Assembly (NCBI RefSeq): GCF_029643245.1
Contig: NZ_CP116398.1
Location: forward strand, 3,902,372-3,966,371
Length of the DNA stretch: 64,000 nt
Source of the DNA: Methylomonas sp. EFPC3
GTDB lineage: Bacteria > Pseudomonadota > Gammaproteobacteria > Methylococcales > Methylomonadaceae
Direction of reading: 5' to 3'
Shown here: piece by piece, positions 46,539 through 55,091 of the stretch
Position numbering within the stretch: the first letter of the stretch is position 1
Layout of the letters: each line of letters starts with the position of its first letter
The notes under the pieces: generated by a model
The model's input: the letters and a program-made list of their open reading frames with translations, nothing else
Databases searched by the model: none
What the model was told of the DNA's origin: nothing
Made by a program: the position numbers and the translations under genes

Positions 46539-46793
46539 ATGACAAGGCCAGCGGATAGAATGATGTGGTTCTGGTCGGAACTCAGCAACCGACTACAGGA
46601 CTTCAAGAATAACCCCAACGATGAAAAAACCAGATTACTCCTGGAGATAATGGCCCAGTATCGCGAGGCCGCCGATAGGGGCTTAGTCGGTATCCAGCCC
46701 ACAGGCTCCACCGATGGTAGCGGGGTAGTTCTCCAGCATGCCGACAATTACCCGGTTATCAACGCCTATGACTGGTACCGGGGCCACTCATGA
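46539..46793 (+). CDS. Element protein, unknown
   Basis: This 84-residue protein has a helical N-terminal half (MMWFWSELSNRLQDFKNN) and a C-terminal half without clear motifs. Its TGA overlaps the next gene's ATG, so the two are coupled. No family was recognised. Confidence 0.5.
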   Translation: MTRPADRMMWFWSELSNRLQDFKNNPNDEKTRLLLEIMAQYREAADRGLVGIQPTGSTDGSGVVLQHADNYPVINAYDWYRGHS

Positions 46794-47164
46794 GTAAGCG
46801 CACTACCGTGAAGCTTCTCACCTTCAACTTGGGCGGTACCCAGATCAGAGGGATACTTCAAGGCCAAGAGGCTTGGCTATTGGTCGGCGATATTGCCAAG
46901 GCTTTTGGCAGTACCCCTCCCAGCCATTACTCAATATTGGCAGGGATGGACAAGGCCTTAATATGGATAGATACCCCGAGAGGCCCGAGGGAGGCTCTGG
47001 TGGTTAACCAAGAGTCCCTCATTGCGTGGGCCTATCGGAGCCGGAAGGCTGCAGCGGGCAACCTGAGGAAGTGGCTTGCCGATCAGATCAAACCGGGCTT
47101 ACTCCAGAGCATCACCTTTAATTCAGTAGAGGGTGGGCTGATTGTCGGCAAGGTGGGGGCTTAG
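46790..47164 (+). CDS. Bro-N domain protein
   Basis: This 124-residue protein matches the Bro-N/antirepressor outline: EAWLLVGDIAKAFG near residue 30, a variable loop, then VVNQESLIAWAYRSRKAAAGNLRKWLADQIKPGL. Bro-N proteins in phages act as antirepressors or DNA-binding regulators. No second domain is present. It ends the plus-strand run and converges on a minus-strand gene, overlapping by four bases. Confidence 0.7.
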   Translation: MSKRTTVKLLTFNLGGTQIRGILQGQEAWLLVGDIAKAFGSTPPSHYSILAGMDKALIWIDTPRGPREALVVNQESLIAWAYRSRKAAAGNLRKWLADQIKPGLLQSITFNSVEGGLIVGKVGA

Positions 47165-47451
47165 GCTAGCTCACCAACAACATCAGTCCGTCTGGCACGT
47201 TGGGCGGCCATGTCGGTGTAGTGAAAAGAAAACCGATGCCAATGGAAGCTAACCTCTCGGGGGCCATGCACTGTTCTTTGTAACTGTAGGTCTGTCCCCT
47301 TAGGGTGAACCTCAAGGTAAAACTCATGATTCCCCAGGAACAGCACCTTAGTGGTAGTGTCGAGCATAAGAGGCACCTCCCCAGAGTCGTTGATCGAAGG
47401 GATTGCGCCAAAGCCAAAAGCGATAGATTTACGTGTAATTTCGATATACAT
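47161..47451 (-). CDS. Element protein, unknown
   Basis: This 96-residue protein begins YIEITRKSIAFGFGAIPS and is largely beta, with FLGNHEFYLEVHPKG and FHWHRFSFHY. The AAAGGAAA-type purine run upstream supports the start. It lies downstream of the integrase on the same strand. No family was recognised. Confidence 0.5.
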   Translation of the reverse strand: MYIEITRKSIAFGFGAIPSINDSGEVPLMLDTTTKVLFLGNHEFYLEVHPKGTDLQLQRTVHGPREVSFHWHRFSFHYTDMAAQRARRTDVVGELA

Positions 47452-47486
47452 AGTTAGGTTTCCTTTAGTGAGATATTGAAAGTTGA

Positions 47487-47690
47487 TTAATGCGTTGTAT
47501 CAGTTGGGCCAAGGTCTTTGGTTAGTACCGTGGTGAAAGCCTCCAGCCCCTTACCATCCCGCCGCCATTCAACGGTATAAACTACTGCCGCATGGGGAGG
47601 GATGTCTTTAAGTTTGGCGTCGGCAGAGTCACGGTAGTCAGTGCCCAGATAATGCCAACCATCATCGAGAAAATGCCTAGATGTTGTCAT
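47487..47690 (-). CDS. Small element protein, unknown
   Basis: This 67-residue protein begins TTSRHFLDDGWHYLGTDYRDS. It lies ten bases after the integrase stop and may be co-expressed. Its size would suit an excisionase, but no HTH is visible, so the role is open. Confidence 0.45.
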   Translation of the reverse strand: MTTSRHFLDDGWHYLGTDYRDSADAKLKDIPPHAAVVYTVEWRRDGKGLEAFTTVLTKDLGPTDTTH

Positions 47691-47699
47691 AATGCCCCC

Positions 47700-48683
47700 T
47701 CAGCCAAGCCTTAGCGCCAAGTCACTGGCCTTAAGGTGGGTGTATCGCTTGAGCATGGATAAGGTCTTATGCCCGGTAATGGCTGAGACCTCCATTGTGT
47801 TGAGCCCCTTCTCAAATAATCTTGAGGTGGCCTCATGGCGTAAGTCGTGAAACCGTAGGTCTTTGAGGTTGGCCCGCTTACAGGCACGGCTGAAGGCTTG
47901 GGACACTGAGTCGGGCTTGGTGGTGAATACCGGCCCTTCAGTTTTAACGCCTACACTGTTGAGCACCTCCAAGGCTCTGGAGGATAACGGTACCTCCCGA
48001 GAATCACCGTTCTTGGTATCCGGGAGGAATACAACACGCTTGGCGGTGTCGATGTTCTCCCAGGTCATACCCAGGAGCTCAGATCGACGCATGCCGGTTT
48101 CGACGGCAAGCTGTACTATCTGGCGAACTTCTTGGGTGTCCTGGAGGTTGGACAGGAGTAAGGCCAGTTCACCCGATTTAAGCCGCCGATCCCGCCCTTT
48201 CATTGCTGAAGGCTTGCGGATTAACTGGACAGGATTAACGGTAAGCGGGTAATTCCACTCCTTGATTATTATCGAGAAGATATGGGATAGATTATTGAGC
48301 TCTCGAATAACCGTACCCGGTGCTTTGCCTTCCTTAAGTCTTGAATCCCGATAGGCGGCTATGTGTCGGCTCTGAATATCCGACAGTACCAAATTACCGA
48401 GAGCACCCTTGAGCTGCTTTAAGCGCCTAAGTTCTGATAGGTGGCATTTTTTGGTTGGTGAGACTTCAACTTGGTACCGGTCAATCAGTTCACCCAGGGT
48501 AGCTCTATCGGTTTCAACTGGAGCGGGTGCCGAGAAGCTCCCCCGATCAATCTCCGCCTCAATCTGCCGAGCCCAGACTTTAGCCTCCGTTTTGGTACGG
48601 AAAGACTTGGTTAAGTCTGGGTGGCCTACCCGTTGTATCCGGGCCTGCCAAGAGCCGCTTTCACGCTTTCGAAATGTAGCCAT
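47700..48683 (-). CDS. int: Tyrosine integrase
   Basis: This 327-residue recombinase drives integration at tRNA-Arg(CCT). An N-terminal arm-binding domain with SGSWQARIQRVG is followed by a core-binding SAM-like domain around residues 65-160. The catalytic residues are present: Arg in TGMRRSELLGMTW, Lys in TKNGDSREVPL, HxxR in FHDLRHEAT, His in ITGHKTL, and the nucleophile Tyr in KRYTHL. It reads away from the right attachment repeat, 124 bases inside it. Confidence 0.95.
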   Translation of the reverse strand: MATFRKRESGSWQARIQRVGHPDLTKSFRTKTEAKVWARQIEAEIDRGSFSAPAPVETDRATLGELIDRYQVEVSPTKKCHLSELRRLKQLKGALGNLVLSDIQSRHIAAYRDSRLKEGKAPGTVIRELNNLSHIFSIIIKEWNYPLTVNPVQLIRKPSAMKGRDRRLKSGELALLLSNLQDTQEVRQIVQLAVETGMRRSELLGMTWENIDTAKRVVFLPDTKNGDSREVPLSSRALEVLNSVGVKTEGPVFTTKPDSVSQAFSRACKRANLKDLRFHDLRHEATSRLFEKGLNTMEVSAITGHKTLSMLKRYTHLKASDLALRLG

Positions 48684-48705
48684 TTGTTCTCCTAAAAAAT
48701 ATAGT

Positions 48706-48717
48706 AAAAGGACAAAA
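48706..48717 (+). repeat. Possible right arm-type site
   Basis: AAAAGGACAAAA matches the sequence at 41514-41525. It lies between int and the right repeat, so it could bind integrase or overlap the int promoter. Confidence 0.35.
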
Positions 48718-48807
48718 GGCCAACTTTAGGGGTTACTCCTGGGGGTGCTTTCTTAGGTTGTTTTGACTTATCAATCAATTACATGGCTGATTTTGTGCCG
48801 GTCCTTA

Positions 48808-48856
48808 TCCCCTCCTAAGGGACAGGTCGTACGTTCGAATCGTATCCGGGACGCCA
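48808..48856 (+). repeat. attR, right 49-bp direct repeat
   Basis: This is an exact copy of the 3' half of tRNA-Arg(CCT), including CCA, without a 5' half. It is a tRNA fragment only. Confidence 0.92.
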
Positions 48857-48914
48857 TGAATCTGATCCTGATTTTATTGAAATCGCGGCGTCAGTCGCAG
48901 GTTTGAGCACACAT

Positions 48915-48943
48915 AAAAAAGCCGGCAAGCAGCCGGCTTTTTT
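48915..48943 (+). terminator. Rho-independent terminator
   Basis: AAAAAAGCCGGC, a five-base loop and GCCGGCTTTTTT form a strong terminator usable on both strands. Before integration it would have lain just after the tRNA gene. It now follows attR and also ends the minus-strand VPLP-CTERM gene. Confidence 0.9.
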
Positions 48944-48963
48944 GTTTCTTGCGGTAGGTTTGG

Positions 48964-49611
48964 TTAGGCGGATGGGCTGTTTTTGCGCTTCCAACCCAGG
49001 ACGCCTACTACGCCGCTGAGAAACAGCCATGTCGCTGTTGGCAACGGTACCACGGTCGGAATAATTGGCGATACGCTTAAGCTGCCGGTATAGGTGCCCC
49101 CGTTCGACAAGCCTTTGATAGAAAGCTGGTAATTGCCGGCCCCTAAAACGGGTATGTTGTTCAACGAAATCAAGTTAAACGTGGTCAATAGTTCCTGGTA
49201 AAACGGCGGAACATTTGGGAAAGGCAAATTAACCAAGGTCGGAGTCGATGCAACCGAAAACGACGTCAACGAACCGGTGGCTATGACTGCCGAAGTGGCG
49301 TCGAGCAATTCCACGCTGGCGCTAGAGATACCGTTAGTGCTGGTTACAGTAGCGTTGCTGAAATCGGTCGTCAGACTAACCAATGTTTGGACGTTTTGAA
49401 AACTTACTGCCCCTGATAAATTGTAGGCATCGTAAACATCGTCAATCACAAAGTCGTAGATTTTACTGAACGGACCTACACCTACGGTATTGTCGATCAC
49501 CGTCGCAGCGGCCGGTGTAAGTAGGGTAGACGCTGCCGCCTCAGGCAAATAGCCCGCGCCGGTCAGTGCCAGACAGCCCGTCAAAAGATAACTTATTTTG
49601 TTTTGTTTCAT
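48964..49611 (-). CDS. VPLP-CTERM exported protein 1
   Basis: This 215-residue protein has a signal peptide of about 27 residues ending near EAAAS. A Ser/Thr/Asn-rich beta-type middle is followed by the sorting tail VPLPTATWLFLSGVVGVLGWKRK, given here as a VPLP motif, a membrane helix and a basic end. This is the PEP-CTERM-type signal processed by exosortase. The ATG at 49611 is preferred because an earlier in-frame start would bury the signal peptide. Ligand and surface role are unknown. Confidence 0.8.
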   Translation of the reverse strand: MKQNKISYLLTGCLALTGAGYLPEAAASTLLTPAAATVIDNTVGVGPFSKIYDFVIDDVYDAYNLSGAVSFQNVQTLVSLTTDFSNATVTSTNGISSASVELLDATSAVIATGSLTSFSVASTPTLVNLPFPNVPPFYQELLTTFNLISLNNIPVLGAGNYQLSIKGLSNGGTYTGSLSVSPIIPTVVPLPTATWLFLSGVVGVLGWKRKNSPSA

Positions 49612-50322
49612 AGTCGATTCTCGCGAGAGTAAATTTGTGCCAAGGCCTCTGAACCATTCTTTAGCCGGCATCAGACAAAAGTGCAGCCGCTCATAACAGC
49701 GGGTCTGGTTCAAGCATCAAAGTGCGATCTGCCACATCGATAAGTTAGGAGGCGGGCGAGTCGCTCCCATACAGGCGCCGTCCCTTTCCTGTCCCCCATG
49801 CTCCGAAGGGTAAACGTCATTTCCTGGTGCGGTTGTTCGCAGGTGTTTTTACCCGTCTGTCGGCCTTTTTGTCTGGACAGAATTATAGACAGCAAGTGTG
49901 GGGAAATTCGTAAGTTGATGAACTTTAATCGAATCTTAATTTGTTACTAATCAATGGTCCGGAAATAAGGGATAGAATCTTTTACATGGTTTTTGTGGGG
50001 TGAATGTCGTGGCCACCGCTCAGCGGATCAGCAGTCATGCGTTGGCTTCGCGGCAATGTATGCGTTGCAGTCTGGTTGTACTTTACGTTCAAGAACGACG
50101 GGTGCTAACTGGCGTATGACCATTCCCTGTCGGATTAATTTGAGCGTTAGGCTCTGCAAAGGTTTGGCGAGGCGGTTCAACAATTTGGAAGTGTCCAAAT
50201 TCCGATCGGCCTCCGCGCAAGAACTCTTTGAACACCTGTCTTCGGCAATGTTGTAGACAGGCGGGCTAGAGTAAGTTGGCCGAGGACGGCCGTTTGTTAA
50301 CGTAAATGTACGGAGAAAATCA
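49612..50322. other. Divergent gap between two VPLP-CTERM genes
   Basis: About 710 bases separate the two divergent genes. Short frames exist on both strands, but none has a convincing ribosome site or protein-like composition. I see no clear riboswitch, sigma-54 site or terminator. It presumably carries both promoters. Confidence 0.5.
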
Positions 50323-50826
50323 ATGAAAATGATTTCATATTTTAGGCTTTGGCTTGCCGTTTGCCTGTTTGCAGTGTCGACTGCAAGCTCGGCCGGCATT
50401 ATCTGGGAATCGACGGATGGAGATATCAATTTCTTGTCCGTCGGATTTTCGTCACCGTTTCCGACTGGCGATACTTTTGGCATCTTCTCGGCTACTGCCG
50501 ATTTGTCGAGTGCGGCACCGTTATACACTTTTTCGGGCGTCGGTAACTTTGCCACATCAAGCCCGTTCAAATTGGGTTTGCTGACTGTCAGTGGCTGGGT
50601 CAGCGAGAGTGCTAATTCCAATCTAGCTGGTAACACTTATTTGCTGAGTTTTGCTAAACCGGGTATCAGCAATACGCTAAGCCTGCTGTATGGCTTCGAT
50701 ATCAAACCGGCCGCTGACCAAGATCCGGTGTCTGGTGTGCCTCTACCTGCTTCAATCTGGTTTATGACCAGTGCGTTGCTGGGTTTCCTGTATGTGGGAC
50801 GCAATAAATCTAATCTGGTCGCTTGA
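50323..50826 (+). CDS. VPLP-CTERM exported protein 2
   Basis: This 167-residue protein has a signal peptide ending near SSA at residue 24. A Ser/Gly-rich beta domain follows, then the tail VPLPASIWFMTSALLGFLYVG with a basic end. It diverges from the other VPLP-CTERM gene. Sequence similarity between the two outside the tail is low, so they are not simple duplicates. Confidence 0.78.
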   Translation: MKMISYFRLWLAVCLFAVSTASSAGIIWESTDGDINFLSVGFSSPFPTGDTFGIFSATADLSSAAPLYTFSGVGNFATSSPFKLGLLTVSGWVSESANSNLAGNTYLLSFAKPGISNTLSLLYGFDIKPAADQDPVSGVPLPASIWFMTSALLGFLYVGRNKSNLVA

Positions 50827-50833
50827 TTTTTCT

Positions 50834-50861
50834 CCGGATCAAACAGTCTTGTTTGATCCGG
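50834..50861. terminator. Terminator after VPLP-CTERM gene 2
   Basis: An 11-bp perfect stem CCGGATCAAAC / GTTTGATCCGG with a six-base loop lies eight bases after the stop and is followed by CATTTTG. Confidence 0.7.
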
Positions 50862-50945
50862 CATTTTGATCTAATTAACCCGGTGTTTATTTATACCGCG
50901 CAATATCAGCGATAATCCGAGCTTTATTCTCCTGTAGGTGAGTCG

Positions 50946-51788
50946 GTGGCAAGGGTTCTGATTGTTGGATGCGGTAAGATTGGTTTTGGTTTGGCTACAG
51001 CATTGAGCTGTAGCGGTCATTCCGTGACTGGGTTAAAACGCACGCCCTTGGCGGTTCCGCCACCATTTCCGCTACGGTTAAGCGATATTACGCGGCCGTT
51101 ATCGTCAGCCTCAATTCCTACCGACTATGAGTTGGTCGTGTTTGTCGTATCCGCGGACAGTCGGCAGCATGAGCAATATCAAGCGCTTTATGAAACCGGT
51201 CTTCACAATGTCTTGCATCATTTTGCCGATGTCGGTGCGACGCCTTCCTTTCTTATGGTTTCTTCCACCAGCGTTTACGGCCAAAACGGCGGGGAATGGG
51301 TCGACGAAGCCAGTCCGACGCAACCGGCCAGCGCAACTGCTGAGTGGTTGGTAAAAGCCGAGCAGCGCTTGTGGCAGGCCGGAGAGCGTAACTGTGTGGT
51401 CAGATTTTCCGGCATATACGGCCCCGGTCGCGACTGGCTGTTGAGGCGGGCGGCCGCCGGAGAGGCGATCCAGCGCGATCCGCCCAGCTACACCAATCGC
51501 ATCCATCAGGACGATTGCGTCGCGGTGCTGTTGTTTCTGATTGGCAAAATGCTGGATGGAACCAAACTCGACCCGTGTTATGTGGCCAGCGACAACGATC
51601 CGGCGCCGTTGTGGGACGTCATGACCTGGATCGCGGCGCAATTCGGCTATCCGCCGCCGCAGGCTTTGCCGTCGGCGACAGGCGTGCCGCAAAACAAGCG
51701 CTGCAATAATGCCCGGCTCAATGCCTTGGGCTATCGCTGGCTCTATCCGAGTTACAAGGACGGTTATTTGCCGCCGTATTCCGCTTGA
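50946..51788 (+). CDS. NAD-dependent epimerase/SDR family protein
   Basis: This 280-residue protein has an N-terminal Rossmann motif VLIVGCGKIGFGLA and SSTSVYGQNGGEWVDE near residue 100, in place of the classical extended-SDR Tyr-x-x-x-Lys region, then VVRFSGIYGPGR near 150. It resembles YeeZ-like SDRs. The GTG start has AGGTGAG upstream. It converges on the radical SAM gene with a 25-base overlap at the 3' ends. Substrate unknown. Confidence 0.8.
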   Translation: MARVLIVGCGKIGFGLATALSCSGHSVTGLKRTPLAVPPPFPLRLSDITRPLSSASIPTDYELVVFVVSADSRQHEQYQALYETGLHNVLHHFADVGATPSFLMVSSTSVYGQNGGEWVDEASPTQPASATAEWLVKAEQRLWQAGERNCVVRFSGIYGPGRDWLLRRAAAGEAIQRDPPSYTNRIHQDDCVAVLLFLIGKMLDGTKLDPCYVASDNDPAPLWDVMTWIAAQFGYPPPQALPSATGVPQNKRCNNARLNALGYRWLYPSYKDGYLPPYSA

Positions 51789-53287
51789 ATCGATTGCCTT
51801 TGTCGCTTGTTGGCAGTGACGGTTTTCGCCGTCGGCGATACTGTTGCGGTGGCGAGAAAGTTGGGTACACCCTTCTCGCCGCTGAGCCTGAAGTCTTCGC
51901 GCAGGCAAGCCAGCGCGCTAGTTCGATCTAGCTGCATAGGGCCAATCATCACCTGGTAGGTCAGTTCGAACAAACGCTTCAACGCTATTTGCCAGGTGCT
52001 GCCGCTCAGCGCATAAAGGTGTTCGCTGAATTGCATGAACCGGGCAAACGGCCGGTCGCCTAAAATTAGCGGCAAGGTGTGAGCGAAGCGGCCGGAGTTG
52101 CCGATCAAATCCCAGAAGCGGGCAAAGCGGCCGACACCTTGCATCTCGGCGAAACTGAATGTGCTACTGCTGAGCAAGGCGTAAGGCGGATTCGGATCGT
52201 AACGTAAATCGAACGCTTGGGTGTGGCGGTTGATCGGCGCGCCGCGCAGCCGTTTCAGAATGCCGACCTGGATTTCCTGCGGCTGCAAGGCCACCAACGC
52301 ATCGAAGCTGTTACCGAAATTTGCCAGCGTGTCGCCGGGCAGGCCGGCGATCAGATCGGCGTGAATGTGGGCGTGTGAATGCTGCCGGAGCCAAGCCAGA
52401 TTGGCTTTGGTTTTCTCGTTATCCTGCCTGCGGCTGATTAACTGTTGCACGGCCGGATCGAAACTTTGTACGCCGATTTCGAATTGCAACACCCCTGGCG
52501 GAAAGCGGGCAATGGTGGCCTGCAAGCGCTCCGGTAGATTGTCCGGGATGACTTCGAAATGCAAATAAAGGTCGCTGCTCAGCCGTTCCAGAAAAAACTC
52601 CAGAATCGCCACGCTGGTATCGGTCTTCAAATTGAAAGTGCGGTCGATGAATTTAAAATTGCGGGCGCCGCGGCGATGCAATTCAGCCATGCTGGTTAAA
52701 AAAGCTTCCAGCGCAAACGGCTTCGCGGTCAGGTCGAGCGAGGACAGGCAGAACTCGCATTTGAACGGGCAGCCGCGCGAGGCCTCGACATAAACGATGC
52801 GCTGGCGGATATCGGTATCGCTGTAATAAGGGTAGGGCGATGCCAGGTTTTGCAAGGCCACGGTTTGGCCGGCGATGATTTTGGCCGGCGGCTCGTTGCC
52901 GGCCAGCAATTGGCGGCATAAGTCCGGGAAACTGACTTCGCCGTAGCCGGTGACGATGTAATCCGCCAACTCCGCCCAGGCCGGTAAGTCGGGCGGATGG
53001 CTGACTTCCGGACCGCCCACTACCAAAACGATCTGCGGTGCGACCTGCTTCAAAATCGCCGCAATCGCGCCGACTTCCGCCACATTCCAGATATAGACGC
53101 CAAACCCGATAATTCGCGGCTGCTGCGCCAGCAATTTTTCGACGATTTCCAGCGGGCGTTGCTGAATGCCGAATTCGAGTAGCGCCGTGCGTACCTGCAA
53201 TTCGCCCATATTGGCGTAAAGGTAGCGCAAGCCGAACGCGCTGTGGATGTAACGGGCGTTCAGAGTGGTGATGACGATATCGGGCAT
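51764..53287 (-). CDS. B12-binding radical SAM protein, DUF4080-type
   Basis: This 507-residue enzyme has an N-terminal cobalamin-binding fold with IGFGVYIWNVAE and VVGGPEVS, followed by a radical SAM domain with the cluster motif Cys-x3-Cys-x2-Cys in EASRGCPFKCEFC near residue 175. A DUF4080-like C-terminal region follows. Such enzymes modify substrates by radical chemistry, often methylation. The substrate is unknown. It is a single gene, overlapping its convergent neighbour. Confidence 0.88.
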   Translation of the reverse strand: MPDIVITTLNARYIHSAFGLRYLYANMGELQVRTALLEFGIQQRPLEIVEKLLAQQPRIIGFGVYIWNVAEVGAIAAILKQVAPQIVLVVGGPEVSHPPDLPAWAELADYIVTGYGEVSFPDLCRQLLAGNEPPAKIIAGQTVALQNLASPYPYYSDTDIRQRIVYVEASRGCPFKCEFCLSSLDLTAKPFALEAFLTSMAELHRRGARNFKFIDRTFNLKTDTSVAILEFFLERLSSDLYLHFEVIPDNLPERLQATIARFPPGVLQFEIGVQSFDPAVQQLISRRQDNEKTKANLAWLRQHSHAHIHADLIAGLPGDTLANFGNSFDALVALQPQEIQVGILKRLRGAPINRHTQAFDLRYDPNPPYALLSSSTFSFAEMQGVGRFARFWDLIGNSGRFAHTLPLILGDRPFARFMQFSEHLYALSGSTWQIALKRLFELTYQVMIGPMQLDRTSALACLREDFRLSGEKGVPNFLATATVSPTAKTVTANKRQRQSIQAEYGGK

Positions 53288-53486
53288 GTTCGGTCGGGTT
53301 TACTGGTCTGTAGCTGGGCGGGTTGCGAGCATAACATCGATTGTCGGGCACGATAAACCGTAACCGGGTGCGGTTGCCGCTTGAAATATTCCGCATCGAC
53401 TGCCATTAAGTGGGGGCCGGAGCCTATGCCGGCCTGATAAAATGCCAGCGGGACTTGTCCCCAATTCGAACCCAGTTTGTATCGTC

Positions 53487-54209
53487 ATGAAAAAATTACT
53501 GAATCAAAGTTTCTTAACCAATTTCATCTCTTTGTTGATTATCGCTGCCGGCTACCTCAGCCCTTATTACGCGGAGACCTTGAAGGCCATCGGCTTCTTT
53601 GCGTTTTCCGGCGCGATTACCAACTGGCTGGCAATCCACATGCTGTTCGAGAAAGTGCCGTTTTTGTACGGTTCCGGCATCATTCCGGCCCGGTTCGAGG
53701 AGTTTAAAGCCTCGATCAAGGCCTTGATGATGGAGCAATTTTTTACCGTGGAAAATATCGAGCAATTCATCGAAACCGAAGAACGGCAGGGCGGCAGCAT
53801 TCTGAATGTGGAACCGCTGCTGGGGGCGGTCGACTACGACAAGGTGTACGAAGGCCTGGTCAGCTCGATCATGGCTTCGTCGTTCGGCGGGATGTTGCTG
53901 ATGATGGGCGGCGAGCAGGCCCTACTGCCGCTGAAGGAACCGTTTTGCGAAAAAATGCAGCACACGCTGCGAGAGATGGTCGATTCGGATACTTTCAAGG
54001 CAGCGCTGCAAAACGGCCTCAACGCCCACAAAATCGGCCAAGACCTGACCGGCAAAATCGAAGCGGTGATCGACAAACGTCTGGCCGAGTTGACGCCGCA
54101 GCTGGTGAAAGAAATGGTGCAATCCATCATCAAAAAGCACCTGGGCTGGCTGGTGGTTTGGGGCGGAGTATTCGGCGGCCTGCTGGGCGCGTTGTTCGGG
54201 TTTGCCTGA
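53487..54209 (+). CDS. DUF445 family membrane protein
   Basis: This 240-residue protein has N-terminal hydrophobic segments with GFFAFSGAITNWLAIHMLFEKVPFLYGSG in pieces, the DUF445 signature. A long amphipathic helical middle and a C-terminal membrane helix with GGVFGGLLGALFGF follow. Function is unknown. The ATG at 53487 aligns with family starts. The next gene begins three bases after its stop. Confidence 0.85.
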   Translation: MKKLLNQSFLTNFISLLIIAAGYLSPYYAETLKAIGFFAFSGAITNWLAIHMLFEKVPFLYGSGIIPARFEEFKASIKALMMEQFFTVENIEQFIETEERQGGSILNVEPLLGAVDYDKVYEGLVSSIMASSFGGMLLMMGGEQALLPLKEPFCEKMQHTLREMVDSDTFKAALQNGLNAHKIGQDLTGKIEAVIDKRLAELTPQLVKEMVQSIIKKHLGWLVVWGGVFGGLLGALFGFA

Positions 54210-54211
54210 GC

Positions 54212-54988
54212 ATGACCAGCGTCGAATTGGTTTACGAAAGCCACGGCGAACCGGCCGGGACTCCGCTGATCATCGTCCACGGCTTCTTGGCGGCGGCGCG
54301 AAATTGGCGCACCGTCGCCAAGCGTCTGGCCGTCAAGCGTCATGTTTACGTGCTGGATATGCGCAACCATGGCGGTTCGCCCCAGGCCGAGCATCTGGAC
54401 TACCCGAGCATGGCCGGCGATTTGATTGCGTTTCTGGATCGGCACGGCATCGCCGCCGCCGATTTGCTCGGTCACAGCATGGGCGGCAAGGCGGTGATGT
54501 GGTTGGCTTTGCAGCATCCTCAGCGTGTTGCCAACCTGATCGTTGCCGACATTGCTCCGGTCAGTTACCAGCACAGCTTCGATGCGTTGATCGATGCGTT
54601 GGGCAGCTTGCCGGTAGAGAGTATCGGCAACCGCAAACAAGCGGAGGAAGCTCTGGTCGACGCGATTCCGGATTTGGCTTACCGCCAGTTCTTGCTGCAA
54701 AACCTGTTGCTAAAGGATGGTCAGTACTACTGGCGGATCGACCTGGATATCATGCGGCGCAACGCCCACCATATCGTCGGTTTTCCCGACGCCGATACCA
54801 CCACGTTCGCCAGGCCGGCCTTGTTTATCGGCGGCGAGCGCTCGAAATACATCGACGAGCAGGCCGTGTACCAGGCATTTCCCGCTGCCAGGATCAGCAC
54901 AATCCCGGATACCGGGCACTGGCTGTATGTCGAAGCGCCGGAAACATTCTGCCGGATGGTGGAGGATTGGCTGTCTTGCAAGCGCTAA
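54212..54988 (+). CDS. Alpha/beta hydrolase, YbfF-like esterase
   Basis: This 258-residue hydrolase has the oxyanion HGFLAAARNW near residue 22, the nucleophile elbow LLGHSMGGKA near 90, and the late catalytic DTGHWLYVEAP with His. It matches the YbfF esterase branch in length and order. It is coupled to the DUF445 gene by a two-base gap. Natural substrate unknown. Confidence 0.9.
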   Translation: MTSVELVYESHGEPAGTPLIIVHGFLAAARNWRTVAKRLAVKRHVYVLDMRNHGGSPQAEHLDYPSMAGDLIAFLDRHGIAAADLLGHSMGGKAVMWLALQHPQRVANLIVADIAPVSYQHSFDALIDALGSLPVESIGNRKQAEEALVDAIPDLAYRQFLLQNLLLKDGQYYWRIDLDIMRRNAHHIVGFPDADTTTFARPALFIGGERSKYIDEQAVYQAFPAARISTIPDTGHWLYVEAPETFCRMVEDWLSCKR

Positions 54989-55091
54989 CAGATTGATTTT
55001 TTAGGGTTTAGAACCTTGGTACACTAGCCGTTCCCCGGATAGCGGCTATCATCCGCTCAGCCTTGAAGCGAGAGCATTGCGGAGTACCTAT

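Larger units (their letters stand above)
41386..48856. mobile_element. 7.4-kb integrative element in tRNA-Arg(CCT)
   Basis: A 49-bp exact direct repeat (41386-41434 and 48808-48856) bounds the element. It comprises the tRNA 3' half from the anticodon stem to CCA. A tyrosine integrase lies next to the right repeat, reading inward. Between them are a serine recombinase, a Bro-N protein, small HTH-like proteins and several unrecognised genes. No replication, packaging, capsid, relaxase or known defence gene was recognised. It may be a satellite-like or degraded prophage element, but its class is open. Confidence 0.9.

Noticed and set aside
49710-49895. Minus-strand frame of 61 codons and similar short frames between the VPLP-CTERM genes
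   Set aside because: No ribosome site, no conserved-looking segment, and composition unlike the neighbouring genes.
49612-49900. Possible cyclic di-GMP or ykkC-type riboswitch in the leader of the minus-strand VPLP-CTERM gene
   Set aside because: A few motif-like GGGAC stretches are present, but the conserved helices and spacing of those riboswitches could not be traced.
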